A stretch of DNA of 64,000 bases from the NCBI GenBank assembly GCA_013350335.1, contig CM023539.1:23739043-23803042 (forward strand), in the 5' to 3' direction. Shown one piece after another: positions 61,040 to 64,000 of the stretch. Each line of letters starts with the position of its first letter. The first letter of the stretch is position 1. The notes below the pieces were generated by a model. That model was not told the DNA's origin. It was given only the letters and a program-made list of their open reading frames with translations, and made no database searches. This DNA is from Chimonanthus salicifolius (taxonomy: Eukaryota; Streptophyta; Magnoliopsida; Laurales; Calycanthaceae). The position numbers and the translations under genes are program-made.

Positions 61040-61440
61040 CGTTTCTGCCCTTCCGCGCGAAATCGACCGATCGATTCTGCAACACATTTTCGCTTCGATC
61101 GATCGATCTGAGGCGTATACGATCGATGGATCGATCAGATAATTCATTTTCAAATCAATCGATTGATCCTAACATGAGATTCAATCAATCGCATGGTCCC
61201 ATGGGATCGTGCGATCGATTTTAACTAAGAGGTCGACATTTTGACAGTCGACCTCTCTTCTCAAGATCGATCACATGATCCCAGTGATCAATCGATCTAT
61301 TGTAACCCATTTAAATATCGATTTCACGATCACAGAGGATCGTGCGATCGATTTTAACTAAGTGGTCGACAGTTTGACAGTCGACCTCTCCTCTCAAGAT
61401 CGATCATATGATCCTATGTTATCGATCGATCAATTGCTTG
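61040..61440. repeat. GATC/TCGA palindrome cluster with a 133-bp tandem duplication
   Basis: GATCGTGCGATCGATTTTAA begins copies at 61205 and 61338. Each copy continues with GGTCGAC-n-TTTGACAGTCGACC and AAGATCGATCAxATGATCC. Further palindromes (CGATCGATCGATC, AATCGATTGAT) lie at 61050-61190. It sits about 300-650 bp upstream of the MULE transposase start. Confidence 0.85.
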
Positions 61441-61715
61441 TTAAGGGCAAATCTTCGAAATCTTCTCCCTCAATGCCCTTTCTACACCCCTCTCACTCAA
61501 ATCCCTCTCTCTCAAACTCCTTTCTAAACTATTTTCCCTCAAACTCCAAACCCCCTTTCCAAAATTAACCACTTCACTATTTGAAGATACTCTCTCAATC
61601 TCCTATATTGATTCGAAAGTATCTCTCATAAGCTACTCTCTCAATCTTTGAACCGGAATCAAAGGTAACTCTTTCTCAAACGCAAGACTCTCAAAATTTC
61701 TTTGAAAATAGCACT

Positions 61716-63750
61716 ATGGATTGTGAGGGAGTTTTATCCACATTTATTAAAAATGATGAGATTGTTGAGAATGATATTGTTGACAATGAGTTTGTTAAGA
61801 GGTGTTTTTCAAGTCGCGACGATTTAGTGAAGCATGTTAAAGAGGTTTCCATTGCGCAAGGATTTGTAGCTACCATTAAGAGGTCATGCAATAAGCGCAA
61901 TGTATTTATTCTTGGTTGTGATAGAGGGGGTATATATCGTAGCACAATTAATTTGAAAGATGATGAGAGGAAGAAGAAAGCATATTCTCGCTTTGTTAAT
62001 TGTCCATTTGAAGTGAAAGGGAGACAAATTGTTAATGGGTCATGAAAGTTGACTATAAAAGATGTGGAGCACAATCATGATCTCACGAGGGTATTAGTAG
62101 GTCATCCAAGTACAATGTGTTTTTCAGATGAAGAGAAGAGAATAATCATTGAAATGCATAACAGCAATATACCACCCCGGCAAATTATGACGACCCTTCG
62201 AAATGGGAATCCAGAGATTAGAGTATCATCTACTGATTTGTACATTTTTTTTGCTTCGGTTCGAAAATAGCAACTTAAAAGTCGTACTTCAATTGAAGCA
62301 TTTTAGAAGATTTTCAAGAAGGTGGTTACCAATATTTTCTCAACTATGACAGTCAAAGTCATTTATCTCATCTTTTCTTTGCACATCCATTATCAGTTGT
62401 ACTTACGAAGAGTTATAATAATGTATTTCTCATGGATTGCACTTACAAAACCAACAGATATCACATGTCATTGTTCAATATCGTTGGTATCACAAGTTTC
62501 AATAAGAATTTCTACTTATGTTTTACATTTATGAGGAATGAAAAATTTGAAGATTACGTATGGGCGTTAAAGATGTTCAAAAAGGTCTTAGGAGTCCTTC
62601 ATGATAGACAAGTTCTTTTAACCGATAGAGATTTGGCGTTGAAAAATGTCATTGATTCAGAGTTCCCTAATGTTGTACATATCTTATATATTTGGCACAT
62701 CAACAAGAATATTTTTGTTCATTGTAAGCCTCTTTTCAAGATAGTGGAAGAATGGAATACATTTATGACCCAATGGAATGACTTGATCGAGTCTCCATCC
62801 GAAGTTGCATTTAATGAAACGTTTGAGGCATTCAAACAAGATTTTCGAGATTATTCGGATGTAGTGAATTATATAAGAAGGACATGGATCCCACATAAGA
62901 AGCAATTCGTCAAGGCATGGATCGGTTGGAGTTTACATTTTCAAAATTCAGCAACTTCAAGGGTGGAAGGTGCACATTCAGTGTTAAAACGATATATAGC
63001 TAACTCCACTAGTGATCTATATGTTGTCTGAAGGAAGATATCGCATGCCATTGAAAATCAATTTCAAGACTTCAAAATTCAAATGGAGAATGAAAAAATC
63101 TGGTTTGCTCTTATTGTTTCGATTCCTTTCTTTGATGAAGTGAACGGCAAAGTATTACAATTTGCATTGTGTGAGGTTTACAAGCAATATGTTATGCTCA
63201 TAAACCATTCATTTTCACCCAATTGTACATATGAGTTTACAGCTTCCATGGGCTTACCTTCTGCTCACAGAATGCAATAGATGAACAAGTTACATTTGGA
63301 TCAGATCCATCCACAATGGAGAACCGATTTGATTTTATTTGACGACTTAAACATTGAAATGAATCAACCTGGAGATGAATTAAATGTACATTGAGAAGGC
63401 ATTAAGAAAAAATATGGAAACATGTCTACATTTGATCAAGAGGAGCTCCGAGATCATATCCAAGATCTTGCCAGTGATGAGATGCATATCAACCAACCTA
63501 TTATGCAATACAGCAGAGGACATCATCCAGGTTCAAAAAATTCAAAAGGGTCAAAATCTACAAGACGAGATCCTTCTGCATTTGAGATTGTAGAGAATCA
63601 ATTGAATGGAAGAAGATGTGGGTTATGCAAAAATATTGGTCATACGAAGAGAACCTATCCGAATAGAAGTACTACACAAGCATCCTGCAGTATAGATTTA
63701 AATGCTTTACCTCAACCTCATGATTTCCATGAATCGCAAGCAACGAGTTT
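61716..63750 (+). pseudogene. MULE transposase pseudogene with FAR1-like N-terminus
   Basis: An ATG at 61716 opens a frame with a FAR1-type DNA-binding domain (FSSRDDLVKHVKEVSIAQGF, then CNKR...GCDRGG and CPFEVKG). The MULE catalytic core follows, with Asp of MDCTYKTN (62435), Asp of LLTDRDLALKNVI (62624), the WH motif, and Glu of SRVEGAHSVLKRY (62966). Then a GLPSAHRM remnant of the PCAH motif (Cys to Ser) and a zinc knuckle CGLCKNIGH whose last Cys is Tyr (about 63617-63660). TGA at 62042, TAG at 62268, a frameshift before 62432, TGA at 63029 and TAG at 63278 destroy it. Transposase of a Mutator-like element, or a FAR1-related domesticated gene now dead. Terminal inverted repeats were not found; the right side may continue past the window. 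Confidence 0.85.
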
Positions 63751-64000
63751 GTCTCAATTATCCCAAGTAAGTTGTTTTTACATAAGCTATATATTTACAT
63801 TTTCATTCATATAGAATAAGGTGAAAATTACTAACACGTACTCCTTTTTCCACAGCTGACTAGTTCTTATGACTTCTATGTCGATTCGACATATACCTCT
63901 AGTGATCTTAGAGATACTGGTGAATTCCAGCATTGGTAGAATCAGTGATGGGTGTCTATCATTTTTGCATGTATTCAGTTGCAAGAATGTATTTCATTTG

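Overview
This is plant nuclear DNA, from an angiosperm with a repeat-rich genome. Evidence: one spliced gene for a plant-specific INDETERMINATE-DOMAIN zinc-finger factor, Ty1/copia elements primed by initiator-Met tRNA, a Sirevirus derivative, a TRIM, a tRNA-derived SINE, a Stowaway MITE, a non-autonomous hAT element, a decayed MULE, and many very long LTRs that begin TGTAA and end in TTACA or TGACA. I cannot name the species from sequence alone. Only one intact host gene is visible (37079-39259, minus strand). Almost everything else is nested and mostly dead transposable elements.

Layout, left to right. 1-6947: long-LTR material (L) that ends at 6947. It has an array of TCGA-centred palindromes at its left and a younger 2.6-kb solo LTR (A) inside. 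6948-21829: a minus-oriented LTR (F2), broken by an Athila-like solo LTR (K1, 7917-10442) and by a full-length deleted Sirevirus (C, 10631-20751). The Sirevirus 5' LTR was itself hit by a 3.3-kb LTR (B, 10645-13987). 21830-26736: another minus-oriented LTR fragment (P), interrupted by solo LTR D (21975-25662). 26737-35263: a minus-oriented copia element (M) whose gag segment lies inverted relative to its pol. It also holds two LTR pieces, G and H. 36276-36616: a TRIM. 37079-39259: the IDD gene. 41871-43292: a non-autonomous hAT element. 43501-50348: a minus-oriented LTR element without recognisable gag or pol (J), whose 5' LTR carries the 3.3-kb LTR F1. 50431-53075: an Athila-like LTR (K2) with a SINE in it, followed by decayed internal sequence. 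55500-57608: tandem duplications and a Stowaway MITE. 57609-60771: minus-oriented solo LTR I, related to A and B. 60900-63800: a MULE transposase pseudogene preceded by a second palindrome region.

The element boundaries are well supported. Exact target-site duplications (TSDs) flank A (GGTAA), B (CTCGG), C (TATTC), D (CTTAC), F1 (AAATT), I (ACAAC), J (AAAGT), the hAT element (CCTCACCC) and the SINE (14 bp). This gives a clear nesting order. The most unusual signals are three. First, the long LTRs A, B and I share a gene-like layout: a leader ending in a splice donor, a 1.3-1.9 kb putative intron, and an acceptor directly before a short conserved ORF. Second, that putative intron holds palindrome arrays that were amplified differently in each copy. 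Third, the copia element M contains an internal inversion that can be traced through a TSD and reading-frame continuity.
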